From Sitta carolinensis (Eukaryota > Chordata > Aves > Passeriformes > Sittidae): DNA of 64,000 nt. Location: NCBI GenBank assembly GCA_032173965.1, contig CM063284.1:111574410-111638409 (forward strand), given 5' to 3'. The number at the start of each line of letters is the position of its first letter. Position 1 is the stretch's first letter. Below, piece after piece: positions 49,677 through 61,890 of this stretch. Both the position numbers and the translations under genes were made by a program. Under the pieces are notes generated by a model, which had not been told where the DNA came from, did no database searches, and saw only the letters and a list, made by a program, of their open reading frames with translations.

Positions 49677-51514
49677 GTTTGAGACACTTCTGTTTTGATT
49701 TGCAATATAGAATGTCTATATTCCTGGAGTTTTCTGGCAAAATAAACATTTTAAAGCACATATTATTACAGACATGTTCTGTACTCAGTAAAAATTAAGT
49801 GTATGTATTTCAAATCAGTTTTTCTTGCAGTACAGACCTTCCAGGATGTGAAGACATATAACTGTATTCTTAAATTTTCACTGTTCTCTACAAGATGATT
49901 CCTCAACAGTCAGTAGTCAACAGAGTTTTCTCTTACTGAAGGTGTAGCCACCTAAGTTGATTAATTGAATGTCCTTTGAGAAACTTAACCATTTTAATAA
50001 GTACGTTGAGGAAAATCATTCACAATCCATTCTATGTTGGGAATTAGGCTAAAAGCAACTTCAGTCTTCTTTCTGATGTAAATACAGCAGTTGGATCTTT
50101 CCTGCTCTTCTCTAAAGAAAGTCTGTAACTTGCTGACAAATTGGCACTTTCACTAGTGTTCATGGTTCTTGCAAGTGGACATAAGGATGACAATGGAACT
50201 TTATCTGGTCTAGACCACATAGCAGCTACAATGATGTCTTGTTTTACTAGATAGTAATATTACAAATAGGTCCATAGTAATAAACTGGTTATTTGCTGAA
50301 CAGAAGTGCTATACTGGCTGCTAATTACAACCCTATGTTGCCAAGTACATATTACCTATTTATATAGCTAGGGTATATTAAATAAACCCTAGTGCCAAGT
50401 ACATATTCTCAGTATTAGCCCAGAAGGCACTGGTTTTCAAAAGCTAAAAGCTCTTCCAGTGAATTCCGTTGTGACACTGGTGCCTGAGACTAATGGCACC
50501 AGATAGAAGCTTAAAAAAGCTGTGGTACCTCCTCTTTAATCATTTGGATGTCTTTTTCCCTAGATAAATTAGGGGATATTGACTAACATACTTGGGAACA
50601 CAAACTCTGTGAACTACTCATTGAGATTGAGTTGATCTATGTGGGGATCAGTCACGAACCAGGGAGGCAATGGCATCATACATTTTACAAGATCGGAAAA
50701 AAAAAGGTAAATATTACTAAATAGCTATGATGCCATGGAAAGGGCAAAAGGTTATGAAAAGGATTGGCTTGAGGAAGGAGTCATGTATACAGAGGGATGG
50801 AAACACTTGGCTAATATATGTGTCGTGGCATTCCATAGATGTGATATCAGAATTCCCAATACCAGGCGACTTCCCTTTTCCGAAATCTTCAGCAAATGCC
50901 TAAATTTCCCACAGATAAAGAAGAAAATCAAATGGGAAAGATAACCTGCTGTAAGTTGGAAAAGTTTTTGTACTAGAGAGCAGCACCATTATTAAGTTGC
51001 ATGGACACAGCCTCCTCAGTGCAGTTTAATATTCAAGGACCCCAAAGAAGACCCCTGCTTTTCCTTTGGATACATTTTGTCCGTTATTTGGGCTGGACCA
51101 ATTAAAAATGCCTATGGTGCTTTAACATAAAGGAATGAAACCTCGATGACTAATTTCTGTCTTAGTCGATGACTAATTTACTGCCATCTGTGAGTTTTAT
51201 TGTGTATTTCTAATCACCAAGTTCCTTAATACTCTCTATTTTAGGGAAAAGATACTGCGGCTTTATTTTACAGATACGCTCTGGCTGGGTATGTATCTGC
51301 TAGGATTAGTTGTGGGGCCTATTTCATACATCAGTATAGTGTAAAATACGCTGCTGTCTCCATCTGGCTGCGCTGAATCTGGATGTGCAACCCTAAAAGG
51401 AGACCTTGGACCTAGAAGTTCCCTTTGTGTTTCTTACCTCTTCTAGAAGCCTTGTGGAGAACTGGTCTATTTACTAGAAACAAGGGATTTTGCAAATTGT
51501 GGTTTGTGTTTTGG
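49677..51514. other. Intergenic/intronic, no supported gene
   Basis: Contains a 15-bp direct repeat pair enclosing a palindrome (listed separately) and a 14-bp direct repeat TCGATGACTAATTT at 51143-51156 and 51166-51179. Confidence 0.55.
50339..50407. repeat. 15-bp direct repeats flanking a 25-bp near-palindrome
   Basis: TGCCAAGTACATATT occurs at 50339-50353 and 50393-50407. Between them 50368-50392 begins CTAGGGT and ends ACCCTAG, with an A/T core; the second repeat starts the base after the palindrome ends. It may be the footprint of a small insertion or a slippage duplication. Confidence 0.8.
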
Positions 51515-51525
51515 TTTTTTTTTTT

Positions 51526-51567
<42 letters not shown>

Positions 51568-51575
51568 TTTTTTTT
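51515..51575. repeat. Poly(T) tract, including 39 uninterrupted T
   Basis: T11, GG, then 39 T (51528-51566), G, then T8. Simple repeat; length likely polymorphic and hard to sequence. Confidence 0.9.
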
Positions 51576-53557
51576 ATGTTTGTTTGAATTAATTTGTCTG
51601 GATAGTATTGTTGCATGGTGACGGGACTACAGAAAGTGCTTCACCTACTGTAAGCCTTCCATAGAAAGTGAAAAGATTGTAGGTAGAAGGACCTCAAAGA
51701 GGTAGCCTTTGATATCCTAACAACCAAAGTAAATTCAAGCCTGTCCCCATTTAAACTCGTACTGAGACAAGCATCTAAAAATATTAAAAGTGTTTTTTAA
51801 TTCAGTGCATTGATGTGGATGGGAAATTATGCTCTGTTAGCATGGATGGACATGCTGTGGCTCTGTTTCCCATTTAAGAATAAGAGGTTTCGTCTTATGG
51901 TGCTTATGCTGTTTACTTAATGCCACTTCTCAATATTCCACTCTGGAATTCCTCAGGCACTGACTATTCCTCTGAAATGCCTGTGAGCCTTGACAAAAGA
52001 AAAACCCACTAATGAGTAGTCATTTTAAAAAGCTTTATATCTCAGAATCACTGGTCCTGCCATTTCAGCCACCTGCTGCCTGGTGTGGCACTGAGAACAA
52101 CTACCTCACCCTCAGACCCTGTGTGTTCTTGGTTCAGGCAGCTGCAGTGAGAATTCTTCTTCAGGCAGTCCAGCAGTGCAGGCTGCCAAGGTTCATCTCC
52201 TGTCTGCTAATCTACAGGGCCTCTGCATGTGAGAAACATGAAAGTATGACCCCTTTCCAATGGATGATCTAAGGAAAATTACATAAATGAAAATACAGCA
52301 GAGTCCGGTCATCTGTAGTTATAAATAATTTCTGTTGTTTGGTCAGCTGGAATCACACAAACATGCTATTGTTAGGGGCTAAAGTGTATGCATACAGATT
52401 TTGAAATGGGAATAATGCAGAAAATGGAAGGAGTATTTAACCAGATAATGCTTGGTGTCTGTCTTACTCTGGCCTTCTAACTGACAGGCACATTAAGACC
52501 TGCAGTGCTATTGATAGCTTGATCCCAGGCCTTCACCACATGCCCTGCTCTGCCAGCATGGAGACCTGCTTTGATTGACTGAATTCCTAGAGAAGGTCAT
52601 CAAGCCAGGACTTCTGCAAAAGTCAGGCACAGTTCTTCCCCTCCCTTTAGGGGTAGGAGTTGGATTAGAGTGGGGGAGTGGAGTGGGAAGCAGTGGGAAC
52701 AGCAGAAATTGTCCTTACAGGAGAAGGATGAAACTAAAAGAGCCTTGCACCTCAGGTCAGCTTTTCTCTGTTTCCCCCACCCTTCTTGTGAACAATAAGT
52801 CCATTTGCTATCTCCTTTTCCTTCCTTCCCCTTTCCTCCATTCAATACTTGGCCTGGGAACAGGGTGAATGGGGTTTCTTGTAGTAGTACCCACAGCAAG
52901 CAAGAGGGTGGAGGCCCTTTGTAGCTTTGGCCAGGAAAGGGCTTGGAGGAGGCCACTTACAGCCACCAGCTTTCTAATCTGGAAGGAATCGAGTGAGGGG
53001 AGTCTCTGATACGAAGCAAAACAGAAGAGCAGTTAAACAAGCACTGGAAAGCCAAGGGAGTGTGTTAGGGCTGTGTGATGAACCAAACTGGTTTCTTTGG
53101 GAGGCAATTGCTAGACTGAGTGCTGGACAGGCCTTAGGTGCAGGCTCTGCAATAATTATTTATCAGATTGGGGTCAATTTTTGCTCTGGAACAATGTCAT
53201 CTAATGCAAGAATTTAAAATGTTGCAGTAGTATGTTCAAGGCTTTTCAGATCTGCTTCAGTGTGGTGCCACATACTCAAATAAAACGTGCTGCCTGTACC
53301 TCACCTAGGTAATGCAGCCTTTTGTGCCTAAAAGCAGACTCCTAATTGCTTCCGAAGAACTGGGAGAGACAAAGCTGGATGCTCTGGGAAGCTTAAGAAC
53401 CTGAGGAGACACAAAGGTTGCCTTTTTAGACAGGAGTAAAATAGAGAGAATAAGCAGATTTGGCTCCAGGCAATTTATATTTGATCCTCTTCCCTTCTGC
53501 CTTATGCATATATTACTCTGCTCTCTTAATTTTGGCGTTTCTGCCCTTGCCTTGCAG
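51576..53557. other. Intergenic/intronic, no supported gene
   Basis: Opposed ORFs 52575-52868 (plus) and 52600-52956 (minus) overlap and lack features. Nothing else recognised. Confidence 0.55.
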
Positions 53558-53689
53558 ACCTGTGGAGTGGGAAGTCAAGCAGGCAGCCCAAAGGCATCAC
53601 AGCCAGAAGAGAAACAGGAGGAGGATGTGGAAATAATTGGAAATCCCTGGGTTCCAGAAAGTCAGCAGAGAACATGCCAGCGCCCCTAA
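53558..53689 (+). CDS. Candidate 3' terminal coding exon
   Basis: A good acceptor (tttctgcccttgccttgcag, ending 53557) is followed by 43 open codons and a TAA stop at 53687-53689. The residues are polar and natural-looking: a Q/E/K-rich stretch leading into EEDVEIIGNPWVPESQ, which includes an acidic-then-VEII pattern like a SUMO-interacting motif. An AATAAA lies near 54008. No upstream exon was found and the family is not recognised; it may be chance. Confidence 0.2.
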   Translation, partial: TCGVGSQAGSPKASQPEEKQEEDVEIIGNPWVPESQQRTCQRP

Positions 53690-54030
53690 GCTAAGGAGGG
53701 ACCTGGGAGAGGGTGCAGTTTGCATGTTTGGAAGCAGAGAGGGAAGTGCGTGTTAATAAGGCAGTGTGAAGGTCTGTGAACTGCAGGAGAGGCATTCGAG
53801 GTGGGAACCGCGCCCTGTCTCTAATTCCCTCATCTAATCTGGCTGCAGCAGGAGCCCACACAGAAAAGCTTTTTCAATTCCCTTACTGTCAGCCGTCTCC
53901 ACACTGCTTCTGGGCTCTGCAAATGGCTAAAATGTGAAGCATGGGTGGTGTGTGTGTTGTGTTTTGTGTCAGTATATAAAGCTTTGAAGTTGAAAACATG
54001 TTTTTAAAATAAATTTCCTCATGTTGTGAA
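53690..54030. other. Possible 3'UTR or conserved non-coding stretch
   Basis: Follows the candidate terminal exon and runs to AATAAA (54008-54013). It includes a CpG-containing patch (gtgggaaccgcgccctgtct, 53801-53820) in unique sequence. Meaning depends on whether the exon is real. Confidence 0.2.
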
Positions 54031-55276
54031 GAACAAAGCAGCAAATTTGCTACCTGAAACAGCCCCCATATCAGTTAAATTATCAAATGCAAATGGCTTA
54101 TTAGAGTGATTCAGGAAAAAACCCAAAACTACTTCTTAAGAAACAGGCTATACATTTAAAAGATTTATATTCTTCTCCTTCAAGAACAGTGCAGAAACAA
54201 TATGGATGTTCCCAGCTCTGCTGGCTGCCATGGTTTTTATCACACTGACAGTGTCAGAGAGATTTCCTATAGGCTGAGCTGAAGAGTTTTAGCTTGTTCT
54301 GCAGGACACTTGGCTGGAGCAAAGACACTCCTCCATAGCCCAAGACTTCAACAGGCTATTTCATGTCAATTCAGCCAGTGCAGAAGAAGCAAAATTCACC
54401 CTCAAATGCCCCTTCTTGGAAAGTCCTCTGGAAGACAGGGAACTTCCCAACTTTAGAGTACTGCCAGAACATCCTATTTCTGCAGACTCTTTCAGAAGAC
54501 ATGCTTTGTAAGACTTTGTGTGCATTTCCTTGGGACAGTCATCTGGGAAAAATTAGGGTAATTTCTTTAATCAAGCATTGTGGCTGGGGCAGGGAGAATC
54601 GGGGAGCCACATGACCTCTCTCTCATATGCCTGTTTTTTTGGCTGTGTAGGATGGGGGGAATCCATCCTCTACTAATATGCCACTGCAGGCTTAGACAGC
54701 CCAATGAACCATTCTGTTTGCCCTCAGGCTTCTCCAACTTGAAATCAAGCAACAGAGCCACTTTCCTGAATGGAAGCTGCTCAGCAGGAGAAACAGGGAA
54801 GAGGTAGCAGCTGCTTAGAGCTCTCCCCTTTTGCATCCAAGCTGCTTGCTGGCCCTGAGGTGCAGGGAGGGGGAAAGGGTGATGGGAGGCAGCTGGGGAA
54901 TGTGATGCCCTCTGTATCCTTCCTGTAGTGACAAGCCTTATTCAAACACTTCAGTTTGAAAAGCTCAGAGTGCAGCTCCAGGAGAATGCTTTCAATTCAT
55001 AATCAAATATGGGGCAATAACAGATGGATAAAACAAACAAATGTGGGGGAGGATGAGGTACATTCTCAAACACTCTGGAGTGTGTTCTGGGAAGAAGACA
55101 CCCACTTTCTACATGCTATTTCTCATTCAGGGAAATCTATGGGTGGGTGAACTTTGGGACCTTCTTCACTGTGCTCAGAAAAATTGCTGGAAGATGTGCC
55201 TCTATTTTTTTATCTAGTGTGGAAACAGTTCTCATGTGATTGCAGGCTTTGAAGCTCTTCCTATCCTTGCTGTATT
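54031..55276. other. Intergenic/intronic, no supported gene
   Basis: Opposed ORFs at 54567-54836 (minus) and 54580-54807 (plus) are unsupported. Confidence 0.55.
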
Positions 55277-55320
55277 ACTCCTCTCCTTACATGAGGAAAC
55301 TGAGCAGGTAGCTTGTTTTT
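55277..55320 (-). mobile_element. Possible MIR-like relic
   Basis: CCTTACATGAGGAAACTGAG followed by CAGGTAGCTTG matches the MIR reverse-complement word TTTACAGATGAGGAAACTGAGGCA. Very short. Confidence 0.3.
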
Positions 55321-55451
55321 CTGATCAGCACTAATCCTACCCTGTCACTTTGCCAGGAGATGCAGCCTGGTGAGTGGAGCCCTGGCACAGCAACCCCTAC
55401 GTGCATGAGTGCTCTGCGGGCCTCATTGTGTTACACTCCTCACGATCCCTG

Positions 55452-55478
55452 CTCTGCAAGCTCTGCAAGCTCTGCAAG
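55452..55478. repeat. 9-bp tandem repeat x3
   Basis: Three perfect copies of CTCTGCAAG. Confidence 0.95.
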
Positions 55479-56319
55479 AGGCTCTTCCCTCCAGTGGTGC
55501 CTGGGCTCCCACTGCATGTGCAGCCAACTCCATTGTTCTGTTGGCAATGGTAATACATAGGCTTTTATAGCAAAGAAAGCCTCCATGCAAGCTGGGGGGC
55601 TTCTCAAGGCACAGTGTGTCGGTCACCAGAAAACAGCAGAATGCTAGAGGAGTCTATAATGATTCATCATCTCATTGTGCTTGAGTTCCTATGGCTCGGG
55701 ACTGCATATAAGATTTAAAACCTGCAGCAGACGTGGGGACATGGGTTGTAAATGAAGGACCTGACAGAATAGTGTAAGATGGACTTTCTCAGTTCAATCC
55801 TGGTCATCAGTACAGTGTTACTAAGCAGAGAGGGAGGAACTCTGCAGCTGGCAGGCCTGTGTGATAGTAGCTAGAAGTAAAGCAAGTTAGCGTCTTGGAA
55901 ATCAAGTTTTTAACTTCACTGGGAAATGGCACAAGGATTATAAAAGCAGAATTTCCACCCTACTGTCTTTGTAGCAAGAGATCTCTCACCTTTAATCTGT
56001 TTACAAATGTGATCACTTTCTGCCACCTGTCAGCAAGCCAAAGATGCAATATCATACTAGTAGGGAGGTAAAGGACAGAATCAAATGTAGTCAGTTTGAT
56101 GAAAGGGTAATACACATTTCAAATCAGCAGCAGTAGTTTAATTCTAGAAAGAACGACAAAACGCTCTTTATTTTTTCCCCTGAGTTCAGTTTTGAAGCCT
56201 TGTTTTGAAAACAGAACATTTTCTTGGCATACCTCTACTGATTTCTTAAATGTATTAGTGGAGGAAACATCATGCTCCTGTGTCTTCGGCTTCTTTGTAA
56301 TAAGATCCAGTTAAACAAT
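55479..56319. other. Intergenic/intronic, no supported gene
   Basis: Nothing recognised. Confidence 0.6.
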
Positions 56320-56720
56320 TAAAGATATTAAAAATTCATTAGAGCATTTCAGTGGTGTAGTCAATGAGACCTATTTATCAAAGCATTTCTAGCCTAATAA
56401 AATGCCTTTTTTTTTATAATCATATAGTGGAAGACATTTGTTCAGAGTGCTTTGTATAAAATTAATTTTATATTTATATGTAAATCATTTTACACTTCTC
56501 TAATGAAGCAGTGGGTAAAGTTAGGCAATAGGACAGTTCCGTGAGAACATCTCAGCTTCAACTGCTGAATTCCCCTTTAGGTCAAACAGTGCAGGTGAAT
56601 TACATCACAGTACTGGGGTGGTACTCAGCAATAAAGAAGTTAATTGCAAATGCTTCATTAATTGTCTTCCTCATGAAGCATTTTTAGGGTACCTAAAGGT
56701 TTGCAGATGAAAATATGGTG
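56320..56720. promoter_or_regulatory. Candidate conserved non-coding / enhancer-like element
   Basis: A/T-rich unique sequence dense in homeobox and POU-like words: AAACAATTAAAG, TAATCATATAG, AAAATTAATTTTA and AATTGCAAATGCTTCATTAATTG (written in parts across 56642-56663). No repeat or coding signal. Function inferred from motif density only. Confidence 0.22.
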
Positions 56721-59700
56721 AACCAAATTCTGCTCTGATTTCCTAATGATGTCTCAGAAAGAAGAACTTGGGTGATCCATATGAACTATTGGCCCCCAAA
56801 TTATTGTGATACTTATTTCTGACAATACTAGAAATGTAGGAACATTTGAACAAATTAAAATTGTATTGTTGAGGCAAATTTGCCACAAGAAAATAATTTG
56901 TCAAGTCTCATTTTGAGAACACTAAATTGTGTTCTATTTTGATTTCTGGAGCAGCATCAGGTTAACTGATACTTAATTTCTGTTCAGCTGCATTGAATGG
57001 GACCAAATCAAGAGCAAAAATAGCGATGCAGTTTCTTATTACCCAGACACTTGCACAAGTTCTTCAGACGCTGTTTTCATGGAAATAGCTCTGTTAAATG
57101 TGATTTGAGTTCTACCTGTCAGTGTGGCTACTGAGAATGCTAACTGGAGATCTGAAGTTAAGCACAATGTCCCAGTACAAGAAAAGTTGAGCTAATGCAT
57201 TAGATCTGCATGACCTTTTACAGGAATCTAGATTGGAGGTGACAGCAAACTTGACAATTGAGTTAAGACTCATGTTGGTGAGGAAAAATTGTATGAGGTT
57301 TGCTGCAGTTCCCATCAATATAAACACAGTGGAGTCTGATATTTTTGTTCAAAGGATTGTGTTATTCTTCTAAAACTATTTTAAAGGGTAGTGGACATTT
57401 ATACTTGGAAGACTAGGGACCTTTCTGAATTTATAAGCTTTTAGTTTTTTAAGCTTTAAATTAGTATTTAAAATGTATGCTTATCTTATGATATAAAATC
57501 TGTGGTTAAGCTTAGAACACAATGTTTCTCCAGATGTTTACATACGGGAGCCAAACTGAGAAAAAGACTGTCAAATAATTTGATACCCAGCCTGGGAGAA
57601 AAACTTGGTTGAAATATTTTCTGAACTGCGAATCATTAAAAGAGTGATCTTAAGTGCACAGTATTTTTCAATGGAAGTCTGAAAAGACTTTATAGTCTTA
57701 CAAGAACATATTTTATATACACACATTAAATACGTACTCTTAACCCTCCAAATAGATATATAAAGTGTACTGCTTTCAATATTGTGATTTATCACCAACA
57801 GAACTCAATTCTATGCATTTCCCCCTTGCATTTAGAAATTTATTCTTGTCAGAAGTACAGAAGCTTTCAAAGCTTCCTTCTCTTGTAAAGATGTGCCTGA
57901 CCTTATCTTCTATAAAAAGCTCTATTTTGGCTATTTACATAGGAATGCAAGCATAATTAAATGCTGACAGCAAGAGGTCTGTTTGGGTGAAATCTGAATG
58001 AATATCTTATAGCAATGTGGTTAACAAACCTTATAAAAATAAAAAAGAGAAGCTGCCCCACACACACTGGGCAGTGTTAGTAGAGGGTGTCCTGGAGTGG
58101 AGGTATGTAAACAATGAGGTGGCAGTGTTAGGTTTGTGGTGTTGACAGCAGCATAGACAGCATAAGGAAGCCTTCTAAACAAAATCTCCAGCTGATCAGT
58201 GGAGCCGACCCACCACAGGCCTCCAGAGCTGCTGAGGGGGTGAGGTGCATGGCTAGAGGGTGCCTGTGTGTTTGCAGCAGTGGGAAAGACAGGGAAGACT
58301 GCTGTGAGATACTGTTCTGCCATGAGGCTGTGAGCAGGTGTGACCCGAGAGGCAGAGCAGACGTGGAAACTGTAGAGGGTTGGCACATCAAAGGGCTTTA
58401 GCAGCACCAGGTCTTCTGCTGTCCCAAATTCCATAAAAGGAAGAAGTAGCCCCACTAAAAATTAATTTAGTAAACCACTAGACTTTCTCTAGGAAAAAAC
58501 AGAGTGAAATCCCGACCTCCTTAAATCCATGAGGATGTTACAGCTGATTTCAGAGAGTGGCAAAACAATAACCTGTCCCTTTTGCTGAGTCTCCCTAGCC
58601 CAAGCTGCCCGTGTGGCTTTTGAGGGCACAGAGAGGGATCAATACTTTGTCCGTCTTTCTCCTTTTCTAAATTCTCCCCTTGTCTGCCTGTTCTGTTGGA
58701 GTCAAAAACCAATATGTGTTGAAATCACCCCACAGATGCTTAAGAGCAGTGTGGCATGAAAGAAATACTGATTTGCACAGTGTTGTGGATCTTCCTGAGA
58801 ACGGACAGCAAGCCCAGGTACTGTATTTTTTATGTCACAGGCCATGAAAAGTAGCGCTAAGTGAGATATGAACTGCCCTGAACAGATGCAGCTGGTGTGT
58901 TTGACTGTGATAGGTGGTGGAAAAGCATGCCATATCTTCCCTTAGGAATGTGTTTATTGGTTGAAACGTTAGATCCGAACATACCACTTTTTACTGGTAA
59001 GCTTAAATAGGGAATACATGTATATTTGCAGCAAGTACTTAAATACATGGTTATATTTGGGTTTGCTCTTGTTAATGCAGTTATTCATTGTTGCCAATGT
59101 TTTAAAATCTATCTGTATAAACTTGGGCGTTTAGATCCATATTTCAGTTTAGAAAGAAGTGGGCTCATTTTCCAAAGCATTGAGAGACTATGAGACTTCT
59201 TGAAAAATAATTGCATGGGCGTCAAGTGAGGTGTTGACATGACTGCGTGTAGGTAGATGTGATCAGAGTTGTTCATATAGAAACTATATCCATTCCAGGC
59301 TCCATTCTAGAAGATGCATAGGTGCATTAATTCAGTGCTAATGTGCTGTGTCTCAGCAGCAATAGCTTGTGACATCTGGGTTAAAAACAGAAGAAGAAAC
59401 TGCTTTTGGAAGATTCCTAGGTTACAGTATTTCAAATTTCTTTGTAGCTGCAATTATACCTACTAAATAGTGAAGTGTTTAATAGCATATTTTGTAGCAC
59501 CACCTGTATTTGACTTGTAGTGTAGTTGATTAAATTAGAAGGCTATATAAGCTTGTCCTTTCTTTTTAGTTGACTGATAGAAGTAATTTGTTACTGTTTC
59601 CATTGCAGGTCACATGATTAAGATCAGAGTCAAGAACGCAACTGTGCAGACCTTAACCACTGGGACCATTGCTGTGCACTGAGATAACCAAAAAAGGTAG

Positions 59701-60143
59701 AGATTGAAAGAAGACAGTATGATTTGAAATTAATCAAGATGTAACAACTCCCTTCTGTAGGCTGTGTTTGGGAATTCTCAGCTGAGCTGAGTGTGCCAAT
59801 GGCTGATTCACAACTGCTGGCCTGTTCCTTCTCTGACCTAACACTGTGCTCTTCTCACAGCTGCTGAGTTGCTGATGAATTCTCTGAAGCCGAAAACCTT
59901 GGGTTGCCTGAGGTTAAGGGAGCCCTGACAGTCTGCACCAGTTGAAGATCAGTCTCTGGGTGTCTGAATCCTACAGGGAGTGTTTTTTTTCCAATGAGCA
60001 AGATATTTGAGGGAACTTCAGGGACTGTGATCTGAGAATACTGGGGGGAAGCCACAGCCAAGACCCAAATGTTAGTTCCTTTGGTAGAAGCTAACACATT
60101 TCCTGACTGCAGTGCTGTCCATGTAACTTGAAAAGAATTCTGA
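56721..60143. other. Intergenic/intronic, no supported gene
   Basis: The largest ORF is minus 58021-58455 (144 codons, P/S/L-rich); it has no domain and the DNA under it looks like unique sequence. No repeats recognised. Confidence 0.55.
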
Positions 60144-60344
60144 ATGAGTCTGTGGCAGAATAAACTAGTTAATGAGATCATGGGAGAGGGCTTTTTTTTC
60201 CTTGATGACAAACCGTTGTCTTGTCTGGTGGTAATAAATGCACGACAACCACAAGTAATGGAAGAGCTTATAATTGCCAACAATACTGGGTCCCAGGCTT
60301 TCTTTTCCATGGGTGAGTGCAGTGCCTGGGCCACACTGCTGTAG
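60144..60344. other. Dual-strand open region, plus ORF with splice donor
   Basis: The plus frame runs from ATG 60144 (just after a stop) through a protein-like stretch (for example NARQPQVMEELIIANNTG) to a good donor, catgg|GTGAGT (60312-60317), or to a stop at 60342-60344. The minus strand is open over the same bases and on to 59855 (159 codons from a GTG). At most one can code; no family recognised. An in-frame acceptor-like gtctgtggcag (ending 60158) is weak. Confidence 0.15.
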
Positions 60345-60734
60345 TTCAGAGGAAGAACAGACAGGCTGAAAGCAAAACATAGATTTTCCCTTCCCGCGTG
60401 GGCTTTTGCAGTGCTTCTGGGAAAAAAAAAAAAGCTCTCTGTAGAGTATTTCAGTTAATCTTTATAGAGACCAGTAATAAAACTCAGGAAAAGCATGTAA
60501 AGGAAAAGATAGGACACTTTCCATAAGGATGGCTGGGCTTGGTAGGAAGATCTGCATCTGATTAACATGCCAAGAAAGTACTTAGGTTGAAAGAGAATTT
60601 TACTAGACACTTTTAAAGGAAACTGTTTACAAAAATGCCATGTACTGACCTCTGAGAAAGATCTCCAGAATCAGTGTTTCCTTCCAGTTCATTCTGAGGT
60701 TTCTACCTTTCTTCTCTGTCATGCACTCAATAGC
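60345..60734. other. Intergenic, no supported gene
   Basis: An A12 run lies at 60421-60432. Nothing else recognised. Confidence 0.6.
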
Positions 60735-60915
60735 AATAGTAATAATACCAATACTTTCTGTGCTGCAACACTCTCTACTTCAAAGCACTTCACAAACACT
60801 GGACTAGATTCAGTCTGGTCTTCTACAGATATAAACATTCTGTTGGAAACCCTGGCTCTGTTATAGTGAATGGCAAATTTCCCACTGCCTTCAGTGGGGT
60901 TGAGATTTCACTCAC
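60735..60915. repeat. Possible ancient sauropsid interspersed repeat
   Basis: A (AAT)-rich entry leads to TTCAAAGCACTTCACAAACA, then GAATGGCAAATTTCCCACTG, CCTTCAGTGGGGTTGAGATTTC. These match the common old pattern in bird and turtle DNA of 'aaagcactttacaaaca' and 'caatggcaaaactcccattgacttcaatggg'. Confidence 0.4.
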
Positions 60916-61807
60916 TCCTTGTCAAAGAATTTGGGCAAAGCAAACCTTCTGAAAGAGGTGAACATGATAGCTGAAAGGAGATGAAACCTCTCTTGGTTTC
61001 AGGGAACACATAAATTCTCAAAATGGAGGACAGGCACATCCAGACTGTTAGGGGAGTGACAAAGAGAAGAAAGCCTAACCAGTTATTCATTTCAGTGTCT
61101 CTTTTCTCCTAAGTCAAGCATTATGAATCCTCTGGTTTTGTTGTACGCTCAAATTTGTAAATTTCTGGTATTTATATAAAGATGGCTATGGATAAATAGC
61201 TGCTTGACTTACTAGTTTGGTTATAGCTTACTGACTTCTTGATAACCTTAGTTTTTTAGTACTTTGCATTGTCACTTGCAGTTGTTCATATCAGAACAGT
61301 AGGGTTTTATGCCCCTTTACACAGGGGCAGACCAGTCATTAGTCAGACCCTTGCTCACATGCATCCTCATATGTGTTTTGCTTTTTGACACTTAAAACAC
61401 TGCCAGTATCTTGAATATTTTTAGTCCTTTTTATCACATTGCTCAGTGAAGACAGTCTTTGAAGTCTTTTTGGGCCCAAGAAGATACTGTATGTTTTCAG
61501 AAGTATATTTAGAGGTTGTAAAGTGTTAAGTGTTTATTTTGTATGACCAAGCATTGCTTTTATAGCTTTGTGATCCCAAAGAAATTACTAACCATATTCA
61601 AGGCTGAAGAGGAGGAACAGTGAGGAAGATATTAAGAAATAAAAATGCTTTAAAAATTAGTTGAAATATTGAGTGATGGCAGCAAAGCTATATTTGCTCC
61701 TTCAGATCAGAGCTCTGAACCTGAAATCCTTATTCAGGGTAGAATTTGTATGATGTTGCCATCTGCCTTTGCTTTCGAATGATCCTACTGAGCATTTCTA
61801 CCCTCCT
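60916..61807. other. Intergenic, no supported gene
   Basis: Nothing recognised upstream of the TATA element. Confidence 0.6.
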
Positions 61808-61823
61808 GGGGTATATAAACCCC
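61808..61823 (+). promoter_or_regulatory. TATA box within a near-palindrome
   Basis: GGGGTATATAAACCCC: a consensus TATATAAA (61812-61819) flanked by complementary GGGGT/ACCCC arms. A start site would be expected near 61840-61845, about 50 bases before the ATG at 61891. Confidence 0.4.
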
Positions 61824-61890
61824 ATCTGTCCAACAGTGCCTGTTACCTGAGCTGCTCTCATTTTCAGCTTCCAGTTGGTACATCCTGAAT

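Noticed and set aside
58021..58455. 144-codon minus ORF, considered as an endogenous retroviral or LTR fragment
   Set aside because: No LTR ends, primer-binding site or retroviral motifs seen; low-complexity P/S/L composition.
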